Origin: Xiphias gladius | Taxonomy: Eukaryota > Chordata > Actinopteri > Istiophoriformes > Xiphiidae | Length of the DNA stretch: 64,000 nucleotides | Assembly (NCBI RefSeq): GCF_016859285.1 | Contig: NC_053413.1 | Location: 20,886,939 to 20,950,938, forward strand | Direction of reading: 5' to 3' | Shown: piece after piece, positions 17,101 to 35,679 of the stretch | Layout: each line of letters opens with the position of its first letter | Numbering within the stretch: the stretch's first letter is position 1 | Position numbers and translations under genes: made by a program | Notes under the pieces: model-generated | Seen by the model: only the letters and a program-made list of their open reading frames with translations | Databases searched by the model: none | Told to the model about the DNA's origin: nothing

Positions 17101-20100
17101 ATTTCTTTTTGGGTAAGTGACCTCTGTTTACGAAGAAGAGAGACAGAGCCTCCTTCATGTTAGAACAAACTGCTTGAGGAGTTCGAGCTTTCGGGATCTT
17201 CTTCTAAGTGGTCTTTCAAAAGTCACTTATCATTAATTTTTCGGTTATTGTACATGCACAAAGTTACTAGAAGTGATGGATTATTAAAATATTTTAATTT
17301 GATATAAACAGGATACATTCCAAGAGCATGGATCTGCAAAACACTGAATCTTCATTTGAACAGGTCAGTATAATTTCTCGAGTATATATGATTAAACACA
17401 AATTACTTGTTAATGTTTTGGCAATGACCAATGTAAAGCATTGCATGGATGTGTTTGTGTGCAATCTCCCCCTCCAGCTCTGTCCAGCCTCTTGACAGCA
17501 TAACTGGACTGCTGGACCTCTCCCTGCTCTACCATCTGTGGATCAGTGCAAGCTTCCTCCTCTTTACATGGTACATCACACTGCTGCTCTTCAGGATCTT
17601 TGTTACTGAGGTATGTGGGTTTTTTTTTTGTTTTGTTTTGTTTTGTTTTTAAAAAAAAAATCTCTATATATAGCCCCTTAATATTGCATTTTACTGCGTT
17701 ACAGTACATAAGTCAAATAAACATTGAGGCACGCTTTTGTTAAATTTATATTCTTTCCATTTTATTTTTGTGTTTTATAACTTCTGATGTGATCAACATT
17801 GATTCAGACTTGATTTGAGCAGATCTGCTGGTTAGAGGTTACTGCTTAAACCTTATGCACTGCATAGTCAACATGCCTCCCGACCATTGTGACCACCATA
17901 AAGTAGCATACTGCAGTTTTGATTATCCATTTGAATATAAATGACCTAAAAGTAGGGTGTTGTGTTGCCAGGAAAAGACCCTAGAGGGCAGCGTTGCTTT
18001 GAATGTCAAAGTATTTGAAGAACAACAGTCTTAGCAGGCTTCTGGGTATATCATTGGTAAATGTCTCAGAATGATCTTAAGTGATCAGTTAAAATGATAC
18101 TTGAGAAGCCTGACTTTAATATTATGTTATTTTATAATATTGGTAGTATGTTATCTGACATGTTTCTTATTGGCAGGTGTACAGTTTTCCTGTGCAGCCA
18201 TCTTTCACTGAAGATGACCACCACTGTCTATCCAAAGTTCTTGCAAACAAGCAGCCAATGATATTAAAGGTAGGTAAGACACACGTGTATATCCTTTTTA
18301 AGTTTACTCTTACTTGTGTGCCTTCTGATTACCAAATTTGGGTGTTGTGACTTGTTCTTCCCCAAATTTTAGTTCCTAGCTCTGCAGGACTTGGCTCTGC
18401 TGTCTCAACACTCCCCATCACGACGCTTTGAGGTCTTCAGTCTGAGTCAGCCAGGTCTGTTATGTTATCTGCACAGAAAAGAGGTTGATTTATTTATTTT
18501 TTATTTTTCTCACTGTGTAAAATAAATCTTTACATACTTCAGATACTCAGATTGTATTTTTAAATAGCTTTCAACAAAAGCAAAATGTATTTACTGTATC
18601 TTCTCATTCTTCTCTTTCTCAGGTGGCCACGCTCATAACTGGAACGCCATCAGTAGAGAGTGTCTGTCTCTGCTGGCCGATCTGACCCAGAGACTTGTGG
18701 CCTATCATGACACTGTCGCAACCAATGGCAGGGCCAAATCCCTGTCTACTGGGAGTGAAAGGAAGACTTCATCTGAAGCGTCAGGTACGTTGTAGTTGTC
18801 GTTGATATTAGTGAAGACCTAGTCATTATTTGAAACTTTTATTTGATAAGTTCTGTTTGGAAAAGTAATAAAAGCCCTGATATATTATATGATTACATAC
18901 TTTATGTGGACACAGTACCAGTACACACATTGCAATAGCTTTTGTTGTGAATAGTAATTAGTGGGCTAATGCCTAGGAAATAGATATAGTCCATCTACTA
19001 TCATAACGATTTTTTTAATCTAAAAAATGTGTGGAAATATTAAAAATAAATGTAATTGTTTGTGACCACTGGCATCCGTCCTTTTATTATTCTTACAAGT
19101 AACCTCAGGCACAGAAGATTTGATGTCCCCGAGGCCCCCTCTGCTGATGAAAACTCCAGCTTCAGTCTTAGCTCGCTCCATTGCTGGAGGCCCTCAGAGC
19201 CCTCTGACGGCACCGTTCACCCCCGACCTGGACAGCCCCTTCGCTTCTCCGGCCCTGCGGCGCCTCACTGCTTCAGCAGAACAATGCTCACCGTGGTACG
19301 GCACGGTGCAGAGCCCGCACATCATGAGGAGAGCGCCAAAACTCTGGTCCACCTCAACAGGTGAGAAGAGGCTCATGGAAGATGACATGTCGCTCAGAGT
19401 GAACAGACATTGTAGGATCCAATTTTAACCAAACAGAGTTGGCAAAATTGTAAATCGAGCCACTACTGGTACATTTCTGTTCCTGCTAGATCATTAAAAA
19501 TGTTGAAATTCTGTATGTGTGTATATAAAAAGATAGTTGACATGCTGATATCAAGGGATTTTCAGTCAATAGACGACGACAAATTTCACCTTGTGTGATC
19601 TGCTATGACAGCTCCGAAACTGTTAATGTTTAGTATTTTTTTTATTTGGAATTTTCATTTTTCTGTATTTTTTTTTTTTTTTTTCCACCTTAAATGATGA
19701 TCAGCTAATTTCAGTAATTGCCACAGCTTTTGAACTTCTTGCATGGCAGTATGCCATTCTCTCATTGACTCATTGGATCATTCCATAAGCTTTGTAGTAG
19801 ATGGATGGTTGGTTGATTTCTGAAAGTCCAGCTTTCTTGCTCCCATTTGTGACTTTATCCTCTGTCTCGGTGCAGATTCACAGGTCAATGGCAGTCCCCA
19901 CCCATCCCCTGCCTCAGTTCCCAGTCCCAAGCAGGAACCCTCCAAACCAGGTCTCCTTGCTCAGTTCCTCCAGAACAGAAAAGAACAGGTACTTCAGTCT
20001 TGTTACAAAGCAGAATCATAGTGTAATTGTTAGTCTGTCCAGCATTGTACTTCTGACATAAGGCTTTTCACACTTAAAATTTACACTGATCAACCATAAC

Positions 20101-22458
20101 ATTTAAACCAGTTAGCAGTTTTAATGTTGTAGCTGATCAGTGTATTAACTCTGGGATAGTACCATAGGAGTCAAACGAAATGGTCTGCCTCACCTGACTA
20201 CACCTGGTGGTTACGTGCGAAAATGGACAGACCTTTTATTTGTATATTCTTTTTCCTCTTTCTTCATTCACATCTTAATCACAAAAATCACTTCTGTCCC
20301 AGTGGCAAAAAGGCAGTGTTTTTCAGAGATGAGACAGAAGGACTGTGACTGAAATCAGGATCAGGTTCTCAACAGTGGCCAGAACATGTGTCTGAGTTAC
20401 TAATGTATCAGCGATAACTTCTCCTTTATAAAGTCACATCATCTTCCTTTTTTTTTTTTCTTTGTTTCCACTCAAATGTGGAAATACCCCAGTGTTAAAG
20501 ATTTTGCAAGGGGTTTTAGCCCAGGGTTAAGTGTGAAAAGTCATTATTTGTGCTCATTATCTTGCCAAGTTTTGATACCCAAACAACTCTACACTTACCT
20601 GTCCCATTCAGGTTAAAAATTTCTTGGCAAAGCGGGTGCTGATAATGTATTTGTTTAACAAGGTAAGTATGTTTGGCATGCGCATGCTGTCTCCCGTAGA
20701 TCTCTGAACACCGAGGGGCTTCCTGCATGCTCTTGTTTGGCACGGTAGATTTTCATTTGGTTTTAGCAAATCTAACAAGCTCACCCCGCAGGCATCACTA
20801 ATTTAACTCCTGGTTGGGCCTAATTGTTTAGGCATTAGGGATACAGCTCATTTCCATCCATCTAGCTGTTACAATGAGCCTTACTAATTACCTTAAAAGC
20901 TTGAATTAGGGAATCGTGTAACATTTGTCTTGGTGTTATTTGTAATCAGATGTTTAGAATTTTTTTTTTTTTTGTGATAATATCAAAAACATCGTACTTG
21001 CACTGCACTATTTCATTTTGTGTAGAAACTAGTTTCATAAGTCTGCTTTGCTTTGTGAGGTTTATGTACCTTCCTTTAATCAAGCATGCCTGTCGTCGCA
21101 CTGTGTCCCACTAACAACTTTCCCATTCATTGTTCTGAAGCTGTAATTGTCAATTAGAGGAGAACTCCTACTAGCTAACATTGTGTCTTGCAGCTTCCAG
21201 AAGCCTCCAGTCAGGCTCTCTTTGCTGACAGCCAGGCTCATATCTGGGCTTTAGAAGGTAGGAAGAGATGGTAGACTTTTTTTTTTTTTTTTTTTAATTT
21301 TCATTCAATATGGATCCACCCTCTTAACCCCAACATGTTAATTATTTCCTCTAATCTAATCTAACATCCTCCTCCAGGACTCTCTTATCTTGTTCAAGCC
21401 TCCTACTCAGAAGACCAGTTTGGGGTCGTCCAGACTACATTACCCAGCATTCTCAGCTGCATGCTGGTCTTACAAGAGGCAAGTTGGTTTAGTGGGGTTA
21501 TACTCGGTGCACATACCGATTTAACATGCAAGTATGGTATGTAAGTTAAATGGTGCATATGTACATACATGACCTTGTTGTCATACCAACTGATGTCATG
21601 TTTAATTCTACTTCCTTATTTGCTGCGTTGTGCTGAGCGAGTGAATCGGCATACCATAGCAGCCTGCTGTAAATTAAAAACTTTTTATTTTTTTTAAACA
21701 TACAAAAACGATGCAATACTGTGACCTTACTAACATTTGACAGTCACAAAGAAATAAAGGGTCTGTTCATCCAAAACACAAAATATTTTCACCTTGTTGA
21801 CCTGGTAACTATCTACGTGGTGCCTAGGCGTGTAAGTCTAGACACTTTTGGCTTTATCTGAAAAGGTTTTGAGTTATCGACTGCTGAGAATTATATCAGT
21901 TTCATCAATTTATTGGTCAGGGAAGAAGCAGTTCTGTGTCTGTGCAGCGTTCAGTCTGAGTCACCACATACAGGCTTGCGCTAACATTGGCGTAGTGACA
22001 CGCTGACATAGCTACACAGACACGGCCTGCACATACAACAGAGCCTCATCTACACCGCAGGGTGGATGCAGGGAAAACAAATGACCGTTTCTTACTTTGA
22101 GCAACAGTTGTCCTCCTCGTCCTCAGGCTGTGGATCGCCACTTCAAGCTGCCCCATGCCTCGAGTAAGCCCGTCAGGTCGACCAGCAGCATGGGAGACTC
22201 TTCTTACAAAACGCTGCGCTTTGCTCTCAGGGCCACACTCAAGACTGCTATCTACAGGATATCCACTACTTTCGGCCATCACTTAAAGTAAGGCCTGTCG
22301 TTAGAAATTCGCTTTTTTCCCAATGGAAAAAAAAGATTATGTTTGAGTATATTAATTTTTGATATATATATCTTTTTTTTTTTTTAATCCTCAGTGCTGT
22401 TCAGATGTCTGCAGAGCATTGGAAAAGACTGCAGCAGTTTCTGGAGTACAAGGAATAA
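14148..22458 (+). CDS. ndc1: ndc1, transmembrane nucleoporin NDC1 (TMEM48)
   Basis: Eighteen coding exons: 14148-14186, 15185-15305, 15388-15489, 16282-16456, 16549-16675, 17004-17112, 17312-17363, 17478-17610, 18177-18269, 18373-18454, 18623-18784, 19100-19360, 19876-19988, 20612-20662, 21194-21257, 21378-21478, 22127-22287, 22395-22458. Total 2010 nt, 669 aa (human 674). The first half carries about six membrane helices ([37 protein letters not shown] and later ones); the second half faces the pore and cytosol, with a variable Ser/Pro-rich linker in exons 12-13. Strong matches include [14 protein letters not shown] and LQQFLEYKE at the C-terminus. Family knowledge: NDC1 anchors the nuclear pore complex in the nuclear envelope and is needed for pore assembly. 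Intron 16 begins GC, not GT (21479-21480); frame and homology (LQE|AVDRHFK) support it. Confidence 0.97.
14720..15040. repeat. interspersed repeat in ndc1 intron 1
   Basis: The stretch from aatttgtgtagagcccaaaa through gggctttacacaa to gagcaacggaagagggatcc resembles a very common fish repeat (storage-box signature 'stretch of low-copy storage near a GGATCC core'). It is degenerate and non-coding. The 105-codon frame over it is a by-product. The class is uncertain. Confidence 0.55.
15651..15785. repeat. AT/GT-rich low-complexity tract
   Basis: Mixed TA, TG and GATA-like short repeats in ndc1 intron 3. Simple sequence with no gene content. Confidence 0.8.
20082..20144. mobile_element. 63-bp palindromic Tc1/mariner-like MITE
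   Basis: Reads TAcactgatcaaccataa at the left end and ctgatcagtgTA at the right; the two halves are near reverse complements and both ends carry TA, the Tc1/mariner target. It is a non-autonomous remnant in ndc1 intron 13 with no coding capacity. Confidence 0.7.
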
Positions 22459-23312
22459 CATCCCTGACACTTGGCTGTGTGTGTGTGTGTGGACACATCA
22501 GCTTAAGTGAGACAACAAGTGAAAGCCCCATGATAGTGCCTCTTTTAACATTTATGTCTGCACCATGTCTTGGGGGATTGTATTTGATTGGCAAGATCAC
22601 ATCTCCTACATGCATGAGGGAGGGGGAGCAGGACTCCAGCTGACGGACTGCACCAAGTTGGCAGGGGTCCTAAAAGACTGTCACCTCCTTTTTGTTTGGG
22701 TGATTTAAACCAGCTGACTGCATGGATTAGCAACTCATCCCAAAAGATGTTTCTTTCATTTGTGTCAAAAAATAATATCACAATATTATATTTTATTTTT
22801 GTTGATTGGGATGAGTTGTGAAGGGCTGTTTGTCCTGCATTATGTACAAACTGTTGTGGTTTCATACTCCATCTGCTGTCCACTCAAATTATATCCTTGT
22901 GATTTCAAAACATTTTGTGTCATGTTAGATGAGCGAAAGAAATGATGCAAATGGTTGAAGTAGCCAGCAGGGATGTACTATGTGTTATGAGATCTCCTCA
23001 GTTCAAGGGTGTCTGATATATGTTCTGAAAATGTGTTTTCTCGGATCTGGTTTTGTTCTAGACACCACCCCAGAGAACTGGTTCAGAGCTATGTACATCA
23101 GTCCATGTTCTCTGACTAAGAAAACACACCATAATTAGATTTACAAATCAGACGATTGTATATGTAAACTGTTTTTTTTTCAGTTGTTTGTGTGAAATAA
23201 GGCTGTAATTTATGTCAGATCAAGATTGGTATTTTGTGTGACTGGTTACAGTTGTGGCTAAATGCTTTGTCAACGCAAACATGAGTTTGAGTTTTCACTC
23301 AGAGACCCGTTG
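22459..23312 (+). other. ndc1 3' UTR
   Basis: Follows the TAA of ndc1 up to the AATAAA at 23313. Contains a short GT run (about 22476-22491). No other gene is seen. Confidence 0.6.
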
Positions 23313-23318
23313 AATAAA
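23313..23318 (+). promoter_or_regulatory. poly(A) signal of ndc1
   Basis: AATAAA, 855 bases after the ndc1 stop and on the same strand. Confidence 0.6.
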
Positions 23319-23774
23319 AACATGATATAAAGATCATTTGTCAGGTTTATGTCATTTCTCAGCTGAAATAAGCAAAAGGCCACGACTGTGGAGCACAGTT
23401 GTCTTCGTCATATATGATGGGAACTGCTCACAGAAATTTCAGTCCTGTATATACTGTATATCAAGTTTTTACTACACTTGATTGGCATTTTATGTAATGG
23501 GGGGAAAAAAGGTGTAATGCCAAAGTTCATGGGGATATGACATGGTGCGTAAGATGTGGAAAGTGGAGGTACAATGGAAACTGATTTCAAAAAAGGTTTT
23601 AAAATGTTTTGAAATCACAATGAATCGATGTCCTCAGCTCCACTATGCTTATCTGGGTACTGAGTCCTCAAACAGGCATCCCCCAAAACACCAGATGATC
23701 AGATGGACAACAGACATTTTGGACAAGGAAGCGAGTTTGCTCAAAACATCCATTAATACCACGGATGTTTTTCA

Positions 23775-23949
23775 CAGCAGACATTTTGACTTGTCATTGT
23801 AGGAACAGCATAGATGTTACTAATGACTTTAACAACGTCTCGATTTTTGGCTTTACGAGTCCGGCTGTGTTGGATCAAAGTGTGAGTGAGAGTGAAGCAG
23901 CCAGACAGAATTCGGCCATAATTACTGTGACATGTCAAAATGTCTGCTG
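23775..23949. mobile_element. 175-bp MITE with 22-bp terminal inverted repeats
   Basis: The left end starts cagcagacattttgac and the right end finishes gtcaaaatgtctgctg; over 22 bases the ends match at 21 positions as inverted repeats. No transposase frame is inside, so it is non-autonomous. I see no clean target-site duplication, which leaves the superfamily open. It lies in the gap between the ndc1 and dcaf8 3' ends. Confidence 0.7.
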
Positions 23950-24445
23950 AATCAAAAACAAACAGCTGGGCATACAAATTATGTTTTGATTTAAATTTTT
24001 GAAATAAGACATAATATCCTATAGAAAAAATAACTGTAAAGCAAGCATAGTCCGTGCAAAGGAGTTATTTAGGAGATGCCCGCTACAATCCATTGTTAGT
24101 AAAAATCTACCACAAAGCCCTAATGTTCATCCTGAGATATTGAAATTGGAGGTGTACTGTATTGTCGTAACGCTGTGGGATTAGAGTTAAACTGTAATTC
24201 AGGACCATGTTGGTTATCAAACAATGGGTCTTAAATATTCAGTATCCACTTTTGATATGATAGCGTATGACGGCGGCAGGTCAGACAATTTTTCAGGAAT
24301 TAATTTTCTGGAATTAACGCTGCCACCTTGGGACTTCAACAGCCCATGGATGGCAACGCTGGGCGTATATTGGGCCGCGTACAACAGTAAACAAATGCAA
24401 CAAAGAATGAGACCATAAAATGAAAACCGTATCACTGTCTTTTTG

Positions 24446-24451
24446 TTTATT
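24446..24451 (-). promoter_or_regulatory. candidate distal poly(A) signal of dcaf8
   Basis: AATAAA on the - strand, 2.1 kb past the dcaf8 stop. Another AATAAA on the same strand lies at 25205-25210, so the 3' UTR may end earlier or be alternatively polyadenylated. Confidence 0.4.
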
Positions 24452-26497
24452 GCATGAATTATACATACTTCCAACTGAACTGGCAGAATGCAATATTAGG
24501 CAGTGGTGGAAAGAAAAATTGTCCATCAAAAGCCTTCTTATGTATACAAGATGCCAAAAATAGCCAGTGGGAAAATTCGGAATATAACTGTCTCAAATGA
24601 TGGATTAAGATATAGAAAGAAAATACTGTTTTTTTTTTTGAACAAGAAGGAGAATCAAAACTTTAATACTTGAAATGACAGCGATTCTTTTCTTAACAGA
24701 GGGATGTCATTAATAAAAGGAAAAATTGTGCCTCAAGTCTTTTGTTTTCTCTGGAGTTTAAAAGTACTTTGTCCTCATATAGAATATAAACCTCTGCATC
24801 AATACCAATCAAATGTTTCAACATCTTTTTTTTTCTTTTTTTGAAGTCAAATAGCATTTGCTAAAGTTGTTTTTTTTGTTTTTTTTTTTACAGTTTTAAT
24901 ATATATTTATATATATACACATATAAATTCAACTAACTAGAGTTCTCATAGAAAATGAGAAAAGCTGGACTTTATCGCTCTCACACAACGAATGACTGGC
25001 AAGCATATTGACCCTGCCGACCCGTCCTCCTCTCTGAGCCAATGTTAATACAGCACAGACACAAGACTCCTCACAAGTGGTGTGCTGGTTGCAAACGCCC
25101 GACCTGGTTCATCTGTCTGTCTGAAAAATGTCACTCAGCAATTGGTTGGATTGGATCTAGCATAACAAAACCATTTTTAAGAACCACATGAACAAGTGGA
25201 GTCCTTTATTACTACAGGCTCGACTGGCTCATAGGCAGTGTTTCAATTGCGATTGATCCAGGTCGGCTCCGTCTCTATAAAGTTACACAGTTCCCCAATA
25301 GAGCCCAAAATCAGTCCTTATTTCCCATGCAAATGCTGAACACCATCTGTTCTCCAGTTTCATGTTCACTGAGCAAGATGAACTGAAGATTTCCTGTCAA
25401 AAGATGGGTGTCAGGATGGAGAGTGACGCCAGGAGAAGAGGGAGGAGGAGGAGGAGGAAAGGCTGGTGGAAGCAAAAGGAAACCTGCTCTTCCTCAAGTC
25501 AAGAAACGCCTAAGTGCAAAATATCCCCCCGCTCAAAGAAACAAAACAAATAAACTAAACTTCACCTTGGGTTTTCCAATGAGATACATGACAAGACAAC
25601 AGCTCTTCCACCAAAAAAATACACACTCAGTGCATGTTTTGTCTGTGTCTCAAACTAAAGCATCCCTGATTCAAAGTGCACTCAGTAGTGGGGGGTGGGA
25701 TGGAAAGAGGAGGGAAGGGAGTAGCTGAGGGCAGCATGTAGAGTGATGCAGCATGTGGAGATTTAGTAGTCCTCTGGCAGCAAATCGGTAACAAATGCAA
25801 CTAACTGCTCAAGCTCAGGGCCAGAAATCAGTATGAAGCTGGGGCGATGAAGTGAGGGGCACTGGGGTTTCCGTCTCTTAAGTTCAAATGTTAAAAGGAA
25901 GTCACATTTTGGTTATGGTTTGAGGGAATGAGTCTACGCCCTTCCTCCCTGCTGAACCCCTCTTCATCAGCACAGAAAGCCCGAGAGCAAGAGGTGTGTT
26001 ACTAAGGGGGGGGTGTGCTGGTGATGTATAGCTTACTACAGGGTGCCTAAAGTTGGAGGTGCTTGTTGCCATACATGCACAGTACATAGCTCAGGGCCTA
26101 GGCAGAGCATATACGTAATGAATGGACAAACAGGGACCTCCAAGTGGTTTATAGGGATGTAAGCATTCACTAAACCTCTTGGTACAATTCTCAAAAAAAA
26201 AAAAACAACAAAAAAAAAAAAATCAGGATTCTGGAAGTGTGTATGCAGACTGTAGTCGCCATGTGCACACTCGTAACTGCTGGGAAACCAGGCGTTTCTG
26301 TCACTCTGCTTCAACAGCATATAAAGTAAATGTACGTGTTTGTCTGTGTGAGATTGTATTTGTGTAAGGAAGAAGAAAAAAAACAAAGAAAAAAAAAAAA
26401 AAAAAAAAACACACCCCAGGTCTGTGGCTCGTCAGTAATTGAGTGTGCCAGTGTGTCAATAGTGCTTGCCTATGTGCATCAATTCAAGGGCAATAAA

Positions 26498-26506
<9 letters not shown>
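24452..26506 (-). other. probable long 3' UTR of dcaf8
   Basis: About 2 kb without a supportable reading frame between the candidate poly(A) sites and the stop. It contains A-rich and T-rich runs (near 26193-26221 and 26384-26409). Assigned to dcaf8 by position; an unrelated intergenic stretch is possible. Confidence 0.4.

Positions 26507-26556
<50 letters not shown>
26507..26556. repeat. (TG)25 / (CA)25 microsatellite in dcaf8 3' UTR
   Basis: Fifty bases of uninterrupted TG on the + strand, ending two bases from the dcaf8 stop codon, so the transcript would read stop, GC, then CA repeats. Confidence 0.95.
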
Positions 26557-26557
<1 letters not shown>

Positions 26558-26558
26558 C

Positions 26559-32241
<5,683 letters not shown>

Positions 32242-33060
32242 TGTCTCTTTAGTCCTGCGTCGACCCGAGGGGGAACCTTTGAGTGTCACACACACACACA
32301 CAATTACAATATTATGGTCGCTTATTAACCGAGCTGGCAAGCGCCCAGATTAAGAATTGGACAACTCGCATGCACAAGTAAGCAGTCACCGTCGCTCGCC
32401 CTCGCCGGACCGCCGTCAACAACCGACGCCGCACCGTGTGCGGTGGTGCACAAGTTACCAGCTAGCTCCGTAGCTTCCGAACCACCAGTCGGGCCAACGT
32501 CTTACCTGTCAACCACTGCACGCACCGACATAAACAAAACCACCTCGCTTCCTATCTGGGGCTCGCGGGCCCGCCTGGTGTCCTGTTTTTTTTTGCCTTG
32601 TGATGTTTAACGGTGCACTCCCCTCCGCGAATAAAGCGTGCTCGGCTACCTGGCACCGTCGTCAACGTGAGGCAACGCTAGCTAGCATCTCCGAGGCTAA
32701 CAAATATCGAAACTAAAGTAGTACTCCCGGGGCTGCCTGACAGCCCCAACAGCTGTTCGTCGAAATGCGAGCGAGCAGCTAGCAGGGCTTGTTGTGGCTA
32801 ACTAGCACAGCTAGCCTTACCTCTGTTCGAAGGCCCGACGAGGCGTACTCCTCAGTTTAGTCCTAATCTTTACTGCAGATTTATTTTCTCCACTTCGCCG
32901 CTTAGCAGTTGAGCTAAGTGCCTCGACGGGGATTTCTTTGACGGAAAACACACGACATTAGGAATGCGTGCATAGAGCTTTTTGTAAAACACAGTTCATA
33001 GAGCGAGCTAGCTGCGTTCACACAAGGTTGACTGCTCTGTTTATATTTTGACGGTCCAGC
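32242..33060 (-). promoter_or_regulatory. dcaf8 promoter and 5' UTR region, CpG-rich
   Basis: Many CpG pairs between about 32380 and 32880, unusual for this AT-rich window. An acceptor (caaag, exon edge 32276) precedes the start codon on the - strand. Possible non-coding exon donors on the - strand are at 32820 (acagag|gtaagg) and near 32506 (ttgacag|gtaag), so alternative first exons are plausible. Confidence 0.6.
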
Positions 33061-33063
33061 TTC

Positions 33064-33090
33064 TTTTTTTTTTTTTTTTTTTTTTTTTTT
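33064..33090. repeat. poly-T run
   Basis: Twenty-seven T in a row upstream of dcaf8. Such runs are prone to slippage. Confidence 0.9.
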
Positions 33091-33169
33091 CGTGGCTCCT
33101 TTTCCGGTGTCGTGCTCAGTTCGGTTTTGTTTTTTTTCCCGGAGGTTTCCAGTGGATAATACCAATACT

Positions 33170-33295
33170 GATACTAATATAACAACTAGAAAACCATTAA
33201 TGATAATTATAATAATAATACTGATAATAACAACAATAATAATTATTATTATAACAATAAAAACAACACCAATAATAAGAATAATGATAGTAATT
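33170..33295. repeat. imperfect AAT/ATA-rich simple repeat
   Basis: Degenerate trinucleotide-like tract (ataataata, aataataat and variants). No coding content. Confidence 0.75.
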
Positions 33296-33299
33296 TAGC

Positions 33300-35419
33300 A
33301 CTTATTCGTTAATATCCATCGAGTTTGGAGGTTAAAGGATGATTTATTTTAAGTAGAAGTATATTTTTTAGTAGATTTCAGTAGATTATTATACCTAAGT
33401 AGATTTTGACCAGAGCCATTTCTGCCCATTTTGGTGCCACAGACGCGACGTCAGCTACCACCCATGAGACGTCCGATTTTTTTCCATTGGAATATTTTCT
33501 TACAATTATAATAATTTTTATAAAACCTTTATTATTTAAATATGTTACTTCCGTTCTGTGTCTGGCCATCAACAGCATTACGTATTATCCGGGTTTTAAC
33601 CATACTCAGGATATGATGAAGAACACAACCTGATCATTCATACCTCTGTATGATTCTAAAATGATCATCTTACCGTCCATGTGTCTTTGATGCTTCTACA
33701 TTACAGAGAGTCTCTGTCATTTTAATACCGAGGAGCTTGTTTGTTATTAATATGAGACTTTCACTTAATGCTGTCCGGGCCTCTGAATGTGAGTCCGATA
33801 TTCGCTCTCCTTTTGGCTCTGTTCTGCTCTCTGCCACGGTGACCCCCCCCCGCCCAAGGGCGAAGGACACACAAGAGAGGAAAGACACACATTGAGGGGA
33901 AACGTGCTACAGATCCAGAAATGCGATAAATGCAACAACAACAAAAAAGAACATGCAAATACAGAAAACACATGCAAGAGTAACTGCTGCACTGGCAGTG
34001 CCCCGGGAAGCTGGGTACTTTTGCCTATAAACCTAACCTATCCTTTTATTCGATTTTGATATTTTTTCAGGCCAGAAAGTTTTTTTTTTTGATTTGTCAA
34101 GCATTTCCATAAATGTCTGTGCTTCCACTCTTGTATGTGTTGTGGTATTTGTACCTTTAAAAAACTTTTTTTTTTTTTTTTTTTGTCTTTTTTGTCCAGC
34201 TTCCTTCTCCAGCTGGAAACAGGGTTGATGGGAGCAGTGAGAGTGGACCGAAACAGTAGAGTCCCAGGCTGTAAAACCAAAACTGAAAGATGCTAAAACG
34301 ATGGGTTGACCTGAGGGGAATTGCAGGATCAGGTGATGATTGTCTGTGGGTTTTTTTTTTTGTTTGTTTTTTTTATTACAATCAGCCACTTTGACATTAC
34401 ACATAATCATTTGCGCCACTGTTAATACAAAATATATTGACAGGTGTACTTGAAGTACTTTTCAAGTTTTCTTTTCTACCTTTTTTTTTTTCGTACCTGA
34501 TCAATGTCTAAGGAAACATCTGCCCACCCTCCCCCTCACTCAGAGTAAAACATGACGGGACCCCTCAGCTTCCTTCCTGTGGCTATGCCATTGGGGCTCA
34601 CCGACAGCGACCTACACCAAATCCCATGGCAGGAGGATGTCCTTCTCTGCTGCCTCTGCTGGTATCCCTCGTTTCTTTTCTGTCCGGTTGTACCCATAAC
34701 CACACTGAAACACAGAGATCACAGCTTCCCAGGATACACCCCACAAAGCAACTCAGATTATAGTCACCCGTCAAAGCTTTTTTCCATAATCCACATGGAA
34801 TGTCAGCTGAGAGTGGGAGACTGCGAGGGGGGGGGGGCAGGACTCTGTAGCACACACAGTGCCTCGGAATAGGTGCTGAAATTTTTCGGTCGACTAACCG
34901 ATTGGTCGGCTGAGAGGACACTAGTTTGCTAACAACTTCAACAATCGCTTGATCGCCTAAATCGTTTGTTAAATAATTGCTGGTAGGTAGACTAAACGAT
35001 CCATAAAACTGTATTGAAATAATAATCTACAGATGCATTGACAATGTAACTCATCATTGGTGGTAGCCCTATAGGTGAAATAGTCCATAGCGTATGTGAG
35101 ATGATTTTTTTATTTTTTTTTTTTATTTTTTTATTTACGGCTTTAAACGGGAGCTTCCTGTTTAAAAGTTATGTCAACCTGAAATCAGGTTAACGTGGGC
35201 AGATACAGGCCGTGTAAATGGAAATACCTGTCACCACAGCTACGGCCCCGGTGTTGATTGAACGCCTTTCTGATGTGTGTCCAAAAATAAATAAATAAAT
35301 AAAAACAAACAAAAAAAACAAACAAACAAAAAAACATTAGTAGCTTCACTGCAGGTGTGAAAAGTGGCCGGTCATTTCAGTAGTGGGAAATATAGATATA
35401 AAAAAACAAAACAAACGTG
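33300..35419. other. intergenic DNA between divergent dcaf8 and vav3
   Basis: No gene supported. It holds old repeat remnants: a stretch at about 33895-34020 (acatgcaaatacagaaaaca) and one at about 34875-34985 (ttcggtcgactaaccgattgg), both like known fish interspersed repeats but too decayed to name. T-rich runs occur at 34080-34090 and 34166-34185. Confidence 0.5.
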
Positions 35420-35679
35420 AGAGTTGCGACCACCTCCGAGGAAACATCACAGAAGAAGGAAGGGGAAGTTGACAAGGACAGAGGGGGGGTTTGGCGGCTG
35501 TGCGGCGCTCTTAAGCTGCAGCGGCGCCCCGCGTCCTCAGAGGCGACGCTGGAGCTCAGAGGGACCGGCGAACGTCGCCGAGCGCAGCTTCTGTCATCAT
35601 GCCGATCACTGGTCTAAAATCGGGACGAAGTTTTTACGCGTGGCATTAACCCGCCGTCTCCCCCACTCCCTCCGACAAC
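35420..35679 (+). promoter_or_regulatory. GC-rich vav3 promoter/5' UTR
   Basis: CpG-rich sequence directly before the vav3 start codon, in contrast with AT-rich flanks. No TATA box is seen. The 269-codon frame over it is not coding: it runs across the vav3 start in another frame. Confidence 0.55.
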
